IMG/VR virus record: IMGVR_UViG_3300046804_002325
Location: 112,979-176,978 of that record
DNA: 64,000 nt
Origin: a virus
Direction: 5' to 3' (one strand)
The stretch's first letter is position 1. Each line of letters starts with the position of its first letter. This document shows, piece by piece, positions 26,674 to 35,591 of the stretch. Position numbers and translations under genes: made by a program. The notes below the pieces were generated by a model. It searched no databases, was not told where the DNA came from, and saw nothing but the letters and a program-made list of their open reading frames with translations.

Positions 26674-28166
26674 TTTTTAAGTCCTATATTGTAAATCTTA
26701 AAAGGGAACTTCTCCTCAGTATATATCTTTACTCTTTCCACGAAATGTCGTAGAGTAAAGTTCATGTGTTTTTTGTGTCTGAGGTCATCTGCAATGTCGT
26801 AGAGTGTTGCTTGTTCTTTGCCTTCCGATTTGCGAAGGCCTCGTCCAATAGATTGAAGATTGCGAACTCGTGACTTTGACGGAGATGCGAAAACAATATT
26901 ATGCAAGTTACGAATATTAATTCCAGTAGAATAAGTGCCATAAGAAGCCACAATAATTGCGTCACTTTCCTTCTCCATGATTGCACGAACCTTTTCTCGG
27001 TCTTCCGTGTCCACGCCTCCGTGGATAAAATAAACATTTCTGCCATTAAGTTTTTCGGCACCCTTAATCATATCATACAATACACTACCATGTTTTTCTA
27101 CCTGTTGGAACAATACCAATGAGTTTTTATCCATACTCAATGCCAGATTGCGTATGAATTTGTTCCGTGATTCTGATTTAATAAGGTATTCCATTTCTTC
27201 CTGATATGTCCACTTGGTACTATCTTCACAAATATCATCAGGGTGTTTCAATATCAGGCATTTAATATCAAAAGCAGTTACTTTACCTTGTTCAATAAGT
27301 TCTTTTGTTGTGATGATTTGTTTTGCAGGACCAAATAGACCTTCCAAAACCAACTTGTGTGTCTTAGTTCCATCCAAAGTACCAGTCATACCAATACGAT
27401 ACTGTGTATTTGATAGTGAGGTCATAATTGTGGTCAACGATTGAGCCTTGAACAAGTGTGCCTCATCACCAATAACATAATCAAACTGTTCAAAGAATTC
27501 TTTAGGCATTTTGAACAGAGATTGCCATGTTGATATTGTCAATGACTTATCTGTTTCTTTGACCATACCTTTGTAGTCATAGATTTTATGTACATTATCT
27601 TCAACATAAAAACCATTGTGAGATGAGTAATCTTGGAAGTCCGTATACATCTGTTCAACCAAAGATGTGGTCGGAACAATCATAAGACCTTTAAGTTGAT
27701 GATAATTGTGCAACTGTCTATACAATAGATATGCAATCAGGGACTTACCAGACGATGTTGGAGACACGAATAGTGCTCTATGTGACTGCATGGCATGTAC
27801 AAACGCATCCAACTGGTGCGGATGCACTTCCAATTTCTTTCCTTGTGAATGTATATTGAGGTTGTCTGCAAACTTCTTTGCGTGGTACATTGAGAATTCA
27901 GATTCAACAATATCATCCTCATAACTATACTCTCTATCTTCACAGAAAGCTTTGATGTATGGAATTAGACCAAGATATATTTGTTGTGTTTGTAGATTGA
28001 ATAACCGTATCTTACCGTCCCAGATTTTATTCCTGAAGGCAGGAACAAACTGGAAACCTGGTACAAAGAAGGTGAAGAACTGAGATAGTTCCATGGCCAC
28101 ATGACGCTCGCAGGTCACCTTGGCATACACACCATCTTTTTTGGTTATAACAACATCACTGGCCAT
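26670..28166 (-). CDS. uvsW: Helicase UvsW
   Basis: A 498-residue superfamily 2 helicase (T4 UvsW 587) that branch-migrates replication and recombination forks and removes R-loops. Visible motifs: VSPTSSGKSLIAYLL (motif I), VIGDEAHLFKA (motif II, DEAH), GMTGTLDGT (motif III), VASYGTYSTGINIRNLHNIVF and QSIGRGLRKSEG (motif VI). The N-terminal 80 residues (VTKKDGVYAKVTCERHVAM) match the UvsW accessory domain. Confidence 0.96.
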   Translation of the reverse strand: MASDVVITKKDGVYAKVTCERHVAMELSQFFTFFVPGFQFVPAFRNKIWDGKIRLFNLQTQQIYLGLIPYIKAFCEDREYSYEDDIVESEFSMYHAKKFADNLNIHSQGKKLEVHPHQLDAFVHAMQSHRALFVSPTSSGKSLIAYLLYRQLHNYHQLKGLMIVPTTSLVEQMYTDFQDYSSHNGFYVEDNVHKIYDYKGMVKETDKSLTISTWQSLFKMPKEFFEQFDYVIGDEAHLFKAQSLTTIMTSLSNTQYRIGMTGTLDGTKTHKLVLEGLFGPAKQIITTKELIEQGKVTAFDIKCLILKHPDDICEDSTKWTYQEEMEYLIKSESRNKFIRNLALSMDKNSLVLFQQVEKHGSVLYDMIKGAEKLNGRNVYFIHGGVDTEDREKVRAIMEKESDAIIVASYGTYSTGINIRNLHNIVFASPSKSRVRNLQSIGRGLRKSEGKEQATLYDIADDLRHKKHMNFTLRHFVERVKIYTEEKFPFKIYNIGLKK

Positions 28167-28590
28167 TTACAAATTTTTCCCATGAAATAAAATCACGCAG
28201 CTGCCATGTTCTTTGTTTCAATTCGTTCATAATAGATTCAATAACTGATACAACTTCTTCATGGTAGACCTTCTTTTCAAGTAACTTGATAAGGTCTTTG
28301 TCTGCTTCTAAGTATGTAGTAATGTCAGATTTGAGTGTAAATTGGAATGGTTCCCAACCATATTGTTCCAATTCTTCTTGTGTGGTTTTGCCTGTGTAGT
28401 ATTCCCATTTAATCTTACGCATACGCAGATAATCAAAATGTGCCTTCTTTGCGGCAATCTTGTGTTTGGTCAACTCGGCAAGATACTTACTGTGTAGTGT
28501 GGGAATCTTCAATAATTCTTTAGATGGTTCTGTTTGGTCTATGACCGCATCTACTTCCCACCATTTCAAAATGTGCTCTAGATTTTCCAT
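28156..28590 (-). CDS. uvsY: Recombination mediator UvsY
   Basis: A 144-residue all-helical protein (T4 UvsY 137) that loads UvsX on ssDNA. I start it at the ATG at 28590 (MENLEHILKWWEVDAVID); the frame is open a little further upstream but only through a TTG. The segments HSKYLAELTKHKIAAKKAHFDY and MRKIKWEYYTGKTTQEEL then ADKDLIKLLEKKV have the spacing of UvsY. It precedes UvsW with a 11-base overlap, as in T4 where uvsY and uvsW are adjacent. Confidence 0.88.
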   Translation of the reverse strand: MENLEHILKWWEVDAVIDQTEPSKELLKIPTLHSKYLAELTKHKIAAKKAHFDYLRMRKIKWEYYTGKTTQEELEQYGWEPFQFTLKSDITTYLEADKDLIKLLEKKVYHEEVVSVIESIMNELKQRTWQLRDFISWEKFVNGQ

Positions 28591-28634
28591 AATTAATAAT
28601 AAAAACAAATAATGTAGATTATATCAGAAGTCAA

Positions 28635-29144
28635 TCACAAAGGCAATACTTCGTAGTAATTAAAGTTAAAAGTTACCGTAGAATAAATTATGTTATCGGC
28701 AGACTGTGTGGTATCAAAATTGATATCGGTCATGTCAACTGGAAATACATTATGAAATTGTATACGAGCAATTGGATTGTTTAACGCAGACATGACGGTA
28801 AGTGTTGCGTCTGATACTGTACTACCACCTTGGAGTTCCAATAACCTTTTTCTTTCATCCATATTTGGGTGTGCCAATGCCAAGAACCAATCATACATGT
28901 TTTTCCATGCAGTCAATTCTTCATCAACAATATAGGTAACATTCAGACTATTAAATGATAGTTTATGACCTGGGTAATTAATGTCCAAAGTTGGAGTATT
29001 AAATGGTGCAGAACCCATTGACATACCAGGTATGTTTACTTGTTGACAGAAATATGGTACCGCACCAGTTCTATTGAATGATAATAGAAATTTACTGGGT
29101 TGTAACGGGTTTGTATTCTGTGGATTTCTGTTAAGAACTGTCAT
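28635..29144 (-). CDS. gp19-family tail tube-like protein (second copy)
   Basis: A 169-residue protein of the same fold family as gp19 at 35592-36134. It contains SKFLLSFNRTGAVPYFCQQVNIPGMSMG and the C-terminal segments ARIQFHNVFPVDMTDINFDTTQSADNIIYSTVTFNFNYYEV, like the tail tube monomer (VTFAYQYW ending). In other T4-like phages relatives of gp19 include gp54 and gp3-type completion proteins. It lies between UvsY and the NUMOD gene, far from the other tail genes. It could be a baseplate-tube initiator or tail completion protein. Confidence 0.78.
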   Translation of the reverse strand: MTVLNRNPQNTNPLQPSKFLLSFNRTGAVPYFCQQVNIPGMSMGSAPFNTPTLDINYPGHKLSFNSLNVTYIVDEELTAWKNMYDWFLALAHPNMDERKRLLELQGGSTVSDATLTVMSALNNPIARIQFHNVFPVDMTDINFDTTQSADNIIYSTVTFNFNYYEVLPL

Positions 29145-29164
29145 TGTTTCTCCTATACTACTAT

Positions 29165-29560
29165 TTAGGAGCCAATTTTAAGACACTTCCAACCCTTGTG
29201 TTGCTTCAGTATGCCTTGTGATACCTTGACCATATTACCTTGATCCAGTGAATTGTCTGAACAAAACTTTCTAAGGTTTACTATATTGAAAGATTTGCCT
29301 TCTGGATTAGTAACTAACCAAGAACACGAAAATGTTTCTCTAGCTCTATCTTTTTGGTGTTCAGATTGCTTAAATCCTTTTGCACTTTCTGCTCTATTTC
29401 GTATATGTTGTGGTGTTTGTTTTGAACCCATTTTAGTTTCACTTATTGCTTTTTTGGTTTCTTCTGAACGAGTTTTTTCATAGAACCTTATATGAGAATT
29501 ATTTTTTAATGAATCCATATCAAAAGGAAATGTTTTCAAACTTTCAAAAATATCATCCAT
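29165..29560 (-). CDS. NUMOD-containing fragment of a homing endonuclease
   Basis: A 131-residue basic protein with NUMOD3-like repeats (ETKKAISETKMGSKQTPQHI, SAKGFKQSEHQKD, about residues 35-72) and a C-terminal NUMOD1/IENR1-like module (FNIVNLRKFCSDNSLDQGNM, then GWKCLKI). These are the DNA-binding modules of GIY-YIG and HNH homing endonucleases. No GIY-YIG or HNH catalytic domain is visible, and the ORF starts at residue 1 with a short helix, so it looks like a remnant or a DNA-binding-only derivative. It sits right behind the major capsid gene gp23, a favourite target of phage homing endonucleases. Confidence 0.75.
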   Translation of the reverse strand: MDDIFESLKTFPFDMDSLKNNSHIRFYEKTRSEETKKAISETKMGSKQTPQHIRNRAESAKGFKQSEHQKDRARETFSCSWLVTNPEGKSFNIVNLRKFCSDNSLDQGNMVKVSQGILKQHKGWKCLKIGS

Positions 29561-29589
29561 TTTTCTAAAAACCTTATGTAATAGATATA

Positions 29590-29616
29590 CAAAAAGAGGG
29601 TACCGAAGTACCCTCT
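29590..29616 (-). terminator. Rho-independent terminator after the major capsid gene
   Basis: Minus strand: GAGGGTAC-TTCG-GTACCCTC with a TTCG tetraloop, followed by five T. An additional hairpin GTCAC/GTGAC stands just before it. Confidence 0.92.
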
Positions 29617-29657
29617 AAAAGTGTCACTCTTAACGGTGACTTATTGTAAAAACCAAA

Positions 29658-31010
29658 TCACATTAAATTCTTGACTTGGAAAATACGGTAGTAAACGTTT
29701 GAACGAGAGTTCAAAGCACCGTTACCAACTGTTAGACCTGTTGCAAATGGGTTAGCAACCATGCCGTAACGAGTCTTGAAACCAATCTTTGGTTGGAATG
29801 TGTACTGGTCAACAGCACGAACCATTTGTAGAGGTACGTATGGGCAGTAGAACAAACCAGCGTCATAAGGAGAAGTACCCTTATAACCGATTGTTACCAA
29901 TTCTTGGTTAGATGTGTAACCACCGAAGTATGGGTCGATATAGACCTTGATACGACCGTGCAACATACCAGCGAATGTGTTGCCTGTATCGTCAACTTGC
30001 AAGTCAGCAGACAAAGCAGGTGTATATTGCAACACGCCAGCCATAGCCATAGCAGAAGCAACGTCTGATGATACAATCATCACGTTACCTTTACCACGAC
30101 GAGTTTGTTTTGCAATAACGTTTGCATCACGTTCGATTTGGAAAATCAAACCTTTGAAACGTTCAACTGACCAACGACCGTTAGAGTCTGTGTCCAAGTC
30201 GAAAGCACCAGCTGTTGTAACACCGTACTGAGCACCTGCAACAGCAGTTGTGTAGATTGTACGGATAACTTCACGGTTGATTTCAGCCAAGATTTCTGTT
30301 GACAGAATGTTAGACAATTCTGTTTCAGCATCCAAACCATGGATTGCCTTCAAGTCTTGTGCCAATTCAAGTGAGTATTCTGCCTTCAAAGCACGGCTTT
30401 GAGCAGTAACTGTAACCTTCTCGATAGAGAAAGCCATTTGATTGAACATACCTGTTGAAGTGTCTGCACCCAAACCTTCAGCAGTAGATGTTCTCATGCC
30501 GATACCAGTTGTGAAGCTGTTAGCAGTCAAGTCAGCACCAGTGTTTGTAACGATGTCTGTTGCATTGTTACCACGGAAGCCATACAAGTTACCAGATGAA
30601 CCAGCACCTGAGAAGATTGTGTTAGCTTCGTTGAAGAATGCTTCGTTAGAGTCGCCTGTACCAGCTGTACCCATTGCATTGTACTTAGCACGCATTGCGA
30701 AGATTAGACCTGTAGGTCCTGTCATTGGCTGAACGCCAGCAACATCATACGCAATCAAGTTTGGCAATGCACGGCGAACCAAGCTAATCAAGATTGGGTC
30801 GAAGTTTTGAACACCAGCGCCTGTCACGTTTGTAGGTGCAGCACTGTATGTTGTTTCGTTCAACTGCTGAGCAGCAGCTGACATTTCACGTTGTTGGTTT
30901 TCCAAAACCAAAGCTGTAACAGCTTTCTTGTATGGATCTTTAATAGCTTCTAATTCTGGGTGTTCCAGAACTGGTTGCCATTTTTGTTGTAGTTCTTCAG
31001 ATAGAAACAT
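29658..31010 (-). CDS. 23: Major capsid protein gp23
   Basis: A 450-residue HK97-fold protein (T4 gp23 521). Recognisable parts are the N-terminal region FLSEELQQKWQPVLEHPELEAIKDPYKKAVTALVLENQ, the typical FDPILISLVRRALPNLIAYDVAGVQPMTGPTGLIFAMRAKY and C-terminal RAVDQYTFQPKIGFKTRYGMVANPF. It forms the prohead shell and is folded in GroEL, probably with the phage GroES-like protein at 7534. T4 gp23 is cleaved after a consensus Glu by gp21; the N-terminal region would be removed. A terminator follows. Confidence 0.97.
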   Translation of the reverse strand: MFLSEELQQKWQPVLEHPELEAIKDPYKKAVTALVLENQQREMSAAAQQLNETTYSAAPTNVTGAGVQNFDPILISLVRRALPNLIAYDVAGVQPMTGPTGLIFAMRAKYNAMGTAGTGDSNEAFFNEANTIFSGAGSSGNLYGFRGNNATDIVTNTGADLTANSFTTGIGMRTSTAEGLGADTSTGMFNQMAFSIEKVTVTAQSRALKAEYSLELAQDLKAIHGLDAETELSNILSTEILAEINREVIRTIYTTAVAGAQYGVTTAGAFDLDTDSNGRWSVERFKGLIFQIERDANVIAKQTRRGKGNVMIVSSDVASAMAMAGVLQYTPALSADLQVDDTGNTFAGMLHGRIKVYIDPYFGGYTSNQELVTIGYKGTSPYDAGLFYCPYVPLQMVRAVDQYTFQPKIGFKTRYGMVANPFATGLTVGNGALNSRSNVYYRIFQVKNLM

Positions 31011-31051
31011 TAGTTTTCTCCTTGTTAGTTTCTTTTAGATTCGGTAATTTT

Positions 31052-31059
31052 TATTTATT
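31052..31059 (-). promoter_or_regulatory. Possible late promoter of gp23
   Basis: AATAAATA on the minus strand, one base from TATAAATA, 42 bases before the gp23 ATG. Confidence 0.45.
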
Positions 31060-32332
31060 TTACCACAGATTTTGAGATTGCTGATGCGGCAGCATTAATC
31101 AAAGGATCAGCAGAAGCAGTTGTCTTAACTTCTGGTTTATCTTCTTCGATTTGTACTTCCTCATTCAATGCAGAACTGTCAGCAGCTTTAACGGCTTCAG
31201 TGAAATACGATGTTCTCAATGTTACCAGTTTGTCTGCAAATTCTTCATCGGTAGTAAACTCAACACTCTCTGCAAGTGACTTCATTTTTTCTACCTGTGT
31301 CTGCGTTAGGCCTTCACATACTGCATGGATCGCCTCATTCTTTTTGTGTTCGTTCAATTCTTTGCGTAATTCAACGGCAGATTGGATTTCTTCATTGATT
31401 TGAGCTTCCAATTCTTCAACTTTGTTTGTCAATTCTTCTACGACATCCACTTTTTCTTCTGGGATATCAATGTAGTGTTCAACGAACAAGTTCTTCAAAC
31501 CAGCAATGAATTCTTCTACGATTTCAGCACGTAGACCTTTTTCGATTGCCAATGTGTTTTCTTTAACCCATTCTTCTGCCATGTAACCGATGTAGTCATC
31601 CAACTTGGCAGACAAGTCGTTCTTAACTTCTTCAACGGCTAATTCAAATTCTTCAAACAAAGCTTCTTCAACTTCTTCCATCATTGCTTGTGTACGGGCA
31701 ATAACGGCAGCTTCAAAAATTGTAGATGCCTTTTCTTTGAAATCTTCTGATAATTCTTCACCAGACAATAGAGCAGAAACGTCTGCGTCCATATCTTCTT
31801 TCATTTTTTGTTTCTTCAACATAGCCTTAATCATTTTCTTATCTTCGGCTGCGTCTTCGTGACCTTCATCTTTTTCTTCAGATACAACAGACTCATCTTC
31901 TACTTTTTCTTCAGCATAAGATTGGAATGTGGCACCTGGGTTGGCGTGGAATGTTTGTTGTGCTAATTTAGCCTTAACACGGTCACGAATGTTTTCGTAT
32001 GATGTTGGTTCTGCTTGAGAAACAGCGTGTTCAGAACCTTGTGTTTCTGCTGGACCAGACAACTTAGCACCTGGTTGTGCGCCAACTGGTGGTGTTGCGC
32101 CTGGAGGTGTTGCTGTTGGTGCACCTTTTGTATAGTCTGGCTTATCGTCATCTTTCTTATCAACAACGTCAGCAACTTCACCAGCATCTTTTGTGCCATA
32201 TGCAACTGATGTAGGTAGTTTTTGTGGACCATCTTGACCGCTTTTCTTAGATGCAATGTTGGAATCGAAAGTTTCTTTTGCACCTTCTGTCAAAATTGCT
32301 TTAGCGGCGTCTGTCAGATTAAATTTTCCCAT
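31055..32332 (-). CDS. 22: Prohead core scaffolding protein gp22
   Basis: A 425-residue, very acidic, coiled-coil protein; T4 gp22 is 269 residues, so this is long. The C-terminal part (about 190-425) has the scaffold-type helices (LFEEFELAVEEVKNDLSAKL, KVDVVEELTNKVEELEAQI). The N-terminal half contains a Pro/Ala-rich low-complexity stretch (PTATPPGATPPVGAQPGAKL) and a QTFHANPGATFQSYAEEK linker. It is removed by gp21 during head maturation. The order 21-22-23 is that of T4. Confidence 0.9.
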   Translation of the reverse strand: MGKFNLTDAAKAILTEGAKETFDSNIASKKSGQDGPQKLPTSVAYGTKDAGEVADVVDKKDDDKPDYTKGAPTATPPGATPPVGAQPGAKLSGPAETQGSEHAVSQAEPTSYENIRDRVKAKLAQQTFHANPGATFQSYAEEKVEDESVVSEEKDEGHEDAAEDKKMIKAMLKKQKMKEDMDADVSALLSGEELSEDFKEKASTIFEAAVIARTQAMMEEVEEALFEEFELAVEEVKNDLSAKLDDYIGYMAEEWVKENTLAIEKGLRAEIVEEFIAGLKNLFVEHYIDIPEEKVDVVEELTNKVEELEAQINEEIQSAVELRKELNEHKKNEAIHAVCEGLTQTQVEKMKSLAESVEFTTDEEFADKLVTLRTSYFTEAVKAADSSALNEEVQIEEDKPEVKTTASADPLINAAASAISKSVVK

Positions 32333-32362
32333 TTTGAGAATCTCCTTGATTTTTATATTGGA

Positions 32363-32370
32363 TATTTATA
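32363..32370 (-). promoter_or_regulatory. T4-type late promoter of gp22
   Basis: Exact TATAAATA (minus strand) 31 bases before the gp22 ATG, between gp21 and gp22. Confidence 0.7.
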
Positions 32371-32371
32371 A

Positions 32372-33016
32372 TTAAAGTTTTTTGATGAGGTTTTCAAATA
32401 TCTTCAGACTTACTGATTCAATTTCTTTACGAGAAGCTTGACGAACTTGTGTCTTTGCTTCTTCAAACTGTTGTTCAGTCCAAATACCATTTACCATCAC
32501 CCATTCTTTACCTTCCATAATACCTTGCACGAAAGCGCCTGGTGCAGAAGGGTCTGCTACAATATCTGCCGCTGTGGCCAGATGAAAGTCTCCTTGAACA
32601 ACGTTGATGCCATTCTCCATCTTTAGTGAACCCATACCACGTGATGACACGCCGAGTTGAGCACCACCTTCGATTAGGTTTCTGGCAATATTGCCCATTG
32701 GTGTTTCAAGAATTTTAGCTTTGCCTATCCATGCATTACCTTCTTGACGCAGGCCAACAATTAAATGTGACACACGGTCTAAGTTGATGGAAGGTGTATC
32801 TGGGTGTCCCAGTTCACCAAAGGCACGATTTTTAGATACATATTCTTCTGTATAACGAGCAACTTCATTACGCATTGTTTCTTCTTTGTACATGCGTTTG
32901 TTGCGGTTAACAGCTTCTGCAACAAGGAAAGGACCCTCAATGTATAGGGTTTTCTTTCCGTCTTTTTCTTCTGTTAAGTAATTTACATTCTCAACAAGTT
33001 CTTTAATGAGTTTCAT
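32372..33016 (-). CDS. 21: Prohead protease gp21
   Basis: A 214-residue serine protease (T4 gp21 212) of the herpes/phage assemblin type that cleaves scaffold and head proteins. The conserved His lies in AFGELGHPDTPSINLDRVSHLIVG (about residue 67) and the Ser region in LGVSSRGMGSLKMENGIN (about residue 125). The length and context, between gp20/core genes and gp22/23, are as in T4. Confidence 0.95.
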   Translation of the reverse strand: MKLIKELVENVNYLTEEKDGKKTLYIEGPFLVAEAVNRNKRMYKEETMRNEVARYTEEYVSKNRAFGELGHPDTPSINLDRVSHLIVGLRQEGNAWIGKAKILETPMGNIARNLIEGGAQLGVSSRGMGSLKMENGINVVQGDFHLATAADIVADPSAPGAFVQGIMEGKEWVMVNGIWTEQQFEEAKTQVRQASRKEIESVSLKIFENLIKKL

Positions 33017-33024
33017 AGGTTACC

Positions 33025-33552
33025 TTATGGACGAATGTTATATGGAGCGTAGTTGAATGCTGCAGGATCATTGAACTGACCACGTTGGTAGTATGCATTG
33101 TCTTTGCGTAGTTCCAGTATAATTGTGTAACTATCGCCAGATACCATACCTCTTGTTACTACACCAATATCACCCTTGCAACCTGTTGTACCCGCTGCGT
33201 TATTTGGAATGGTTGTCCAGTTACCCATACCATCAAATTCTCCGTTGCCGTTTAAGAACATGATAGTTTTAGGTGTTGCTGCGTTCCATGTTAATTGGAC
33301 ATCACCTGTTACTGAACAATCATACCATACACGGTTGATTGCTAGTCCGTAATAACCCAATGTTGTATTTGCTGAACCACCTTGGTTGTTTGCAACAAGA
33401 TAACCATTAGTTGCTAATGCGCCGTAAAGTGTGTTTGCTTGAATACGAACTACGTTTGCTTCTTGTCCTGTACCGTCAAAAGATGCTGTTAACTTAATAA
33501 CAGTATGTTCTGTGGTGTCTTTAATGACTTGATATTCGTATGAGTTTGCCAT
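33025..33552 (-). CDS. Virion-type protein of unknown function
   Basis: A 175-residue protein, MANSYEYQVIKDTTEHTVIKL then GYYGLAINRVWYDCSVTGDVQLTW, FLNGNGEFDGMGNWTTIPN, and KGDIGVVTRGMVSGDSYTIILELRK: a beta-rich, Gly/Asn-rich domain like small phage structural or decoration proteins. It lies between the core protein and gp21, in the head operon. No specific family recognised. It may be a head decoration protein in place of T4 Soc/Hoc. Confidence 0.7.
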   Translation of the reverse strand: MANSYEYQVIKDTTEHTVIKLTASFDGTGQEANVVRIQANTLYGALATNGYLVANNQGGSANTTLGYYGLAINRVWYDCSVTGDVQLTWNAATPKTIMFLNGNGEFDGMGNWTTIPNNAAGTTGCKGDIGVVTRGMVSGDSYTIILELRKDNAYYQRGQFNDPAAFNYAPYNIRP

Positions 33553-33564
33553 TATTTTTTCCTA

Positions 33565-33759
33565 TTATTGTGCTTGTGTAATTGCTACATCATCAGCAGT
33601 TGCCATTGGATCAGGCTGATTAAACATAGTTTTTGCAACTTCCATTTTCTTTGCTTCAATATGTGCCATAACTTTGTCTTGCAAAGCTGAATAGAAAGCA
33701 TTACGCATTTCTAGTGCTTGGTCGTTTTCTGCGTAGTCGATGATTTGTCTTGTTGTCAT
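33565..33759 (-). CDS. Small prohead core-type protein (gp67-like position)
   Basis: A 64-residue helical protein, MTTRQIIDYAENDQALEMRN then ALQDKVMAHIEAKKMEVAKTMF. It stands between portal gp20 and gp21, where T4 has the small core proteins gp67 and gp68. The position and helical acidic-basic composition suggest a prohead core role; the sequence is too short for more. Confidence 0.6.
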   Translation of the reverse strand: MTTRQIIDYAENDQALEMRNAFYSALQDKVMAHIEAKKMEVAKTMFNQPDPMATADDVAITQAQ

Positions 33760-33777
33760 AATTTTCTCCTAATGAAA

Positions 33778-33785
33778 TATTTATA
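33778..33785 (-). promoter_or_regulatory. T4-type late promoter of the head core genes
   Basis: Exact TATAAATA (minus strand), overlapping the gp20 stop, 19 bases upstream of the small core protein gene. Confidence 0.68.
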
Positions 33786-35526
33786 GTATTCGCTTCAATT
33801 TGGTAAATGTATTATCTTCTTTCAGACTCAAATCACCTTTAACACTGCTTGATTCTGATTTTGATTTTTCTTTTGGTTTAGAACTTGTACTTGAAGAAGA
33901 TGAAGAACCGCCACCGGATTGTGCAGGATCTTGCGGCATAGCTTGTGCCATAGCAACTTGGTTCTCTGCATCAACTTGACCTACCATTTGTGCTTGTGCA
34001 ACTTGGTTGGTTACTTCAACTGGCAATCCGTTACCTTCTGCCTTTTCTTGTTCGATTTCATCTTCCATCTGAGCAATTTCATCATCGTTCATACGCAATA
34101 CATTACGCTGAATCCATGCTTGAGAGAAATAACGACCTGTATATGGGTCAACTGCACCCAACAATTGTAAACGATTGGTCATCAACTCTGCATCTTTTAG
34201 TTCAGAGAAGTTGTTGTCTTTGATGAAGTCATAGTGAATGTTTTCTTTGAACAAGTCCCATTCTTCTGCTGTACAAATACCTTTCAATACACATTGCACA
34301 CGCAATGCTTGGTCAAATACCTCAGAGAACTTGTTGCGTAGACGGTCAACAAACTTGGAGAACTTCAGTTCGTCACGGGTGATTTCACCTGTACGACCTA
34401 AAGAGAAACCAGAAGTCTCAGGATTCAATCTGGAGATAGGAACGCAAAGAGCTTTGTATAGTTTCTTTTCAAAATATTTAACATCTTCCAACTCACCTAG
34501 GTTCTGTCCACCTGGTAGTGTGGTGATTTCTGTACCCTTGCCACCTTCACGGCGAGGTAACCAGAAGTCTTCCATCATAGACATGAATTTACGGTCATCA
34601 CGGACTTCACCTGTGTTGGCATCATATACCAACTTGTTCTTGTACTTGACCATGATATCACGGAGATATTGTTCTGCTTTTAATTTTGGTAAGTTACCAA
34701 CATCAATGTAGAAAATACGGCGTTCTGGTGCACGAGAGATACGATAGATAACTGTCGCATCTTCAATCATACGCAACTGGTTGAGTGGTTTAATTGCCTT
34801 GTGTAGGTAACTCAACACAACAGCTCTGCGAGAATCCATCAAACCAGAAACAACATTGACGATTGAATCTGTTGTGATACGAACACCAACAGGACCAAAA
34901 TTGGATGAAGATGCAGTTACCACTTTGTCGTTGTAAATGTAATACTCATTTACAGTTTTCATTACTTCTGCGCCTGTGCGTTCATCTTTTTGTTTCTTAA
35001 TCTCACGCACTTTACGCAAACGGCGTGGATCCACATAACGCAATTCTTTGATACCTTCTTGTGGTTTCTCACGGTCAATAATCATATGATAGAATAAACG
35101 ACCATCAACATAGAATCTACGGAAGATATCTTGTGCCATATTGTTGTAGTTCATCATTCTTAGAATGGTTTGGAACTCCGCCTTAATAGCATTCTTAATT
35201 TTTTCTGGTTGTTTTAAATTGTCCAGTACAATCTCAATTATTTTGCCGTCATCGTCTTGACAAATGGCTTCATTAACTATGTCATCTATCGCTGACTCAA
35301 TTTCTGGTTGCATTGCCATTTCACGGTAACGAGAAATTAATTCAACCTCATTCTTAGCTGTACCGTCTAAGTCTACATATGTGCCGTAATAAGCGGCAGA
35401 TGTGATAGTTAATGCGCCGTCTTCCTGTGCGGGAGGCGTAAACGATTGTTGGTTTGTTTGTTCTTCCTCATCTTTCTGACGAGAAATTGTAAAACCGAAA
35501 AGTGAAAATTTATTAGGTGTTGCCAT
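33781..35526 (-). CDS. 20: Portal vertex protein gp20
   Basis: A 581-residue portal (T4 gp20 524). It includes the gp20-typical ISRYREMAMQPEIESAIDDIVNEAI, YVDGRLFYHMIIDREKP, ELRYVDPRRLRKVREIKK, DATVIYRISRAPERRIFYIDVG and SRLNPETSGFSLGRTGEITRDELKFSKFV. The ring of 12 subunits initiates the prohead and passes DNA. The C-terminus has a Ser/Lys-rich low-complexity stretch (SGGGSSSSSSTSSKPKEK), longer than in T4. Confidence 0.97.
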   Translation of the reverse strand: MATPNKFSLFGFTISRQKDEEEQTNQQSFTPPAQEDGALTITSAAYYGTYVDLDGTAKNEVELISRYREMAMQPEIESAIDDIVNEAICQDDDGKIIEIVLDNLKQPEKIKNAIKAEFQTILRMMNYNNMAQDIFRRFYVDGRLFYHMIIDREKPQEGIKELRYVDPRRLRKVREIKKQKDERTGAEVMKTVNEYYIYNDKVVTASSSNFGPVGVRITTDSIVNVVSGLMDSRRAVVLSYLHKAIKPLNQLRMIEDATVIYRISRAPERRIFYIDVGNLPKLKAEQYLRDIMVKYKNKLVYDANTGEVRDDRKFMSMMEDFWLPRREGGKGTEITTLPGGQNLGELEDVKYFEKKLYKALCVPISRLNPETSGFSLGRTGEITRDELKFSKFVDRLRNKFSEVFDQALRVQCVLKGICTAEEWDLFKENIHYDFIKDNNFSELKDAELMTNRLQLLGAVDPYTGRYFSQAWIQRNVLRMNDDEIAQMEDEIEQEKAEGNGLPVEVTNQVAQAQMVGQVDAENQVAMAQAMPQDPAQSGGGSSSSSSTSSKPKEKSKSESSSVKGDLSLKEDNTFTKLKRIL

Positions 35527-35555
35527 ATTTTTTAGATAATAATAAAATCAAGAAA

Positions 35556-35581
35556 ACATAAAAGGAGGACCGAAGTCCTCC
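35556..35581 (-). terminator. Terminator-like hairpin after gp19
   Basis: Minus strand: GGAGGAC-TTCG-GTCCTCC followed by TTTTATGTTTT. It lies between gp19 and gp20. Confidence 0.75.
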
Positions 35582-35591
35582 ATATAAGTCA

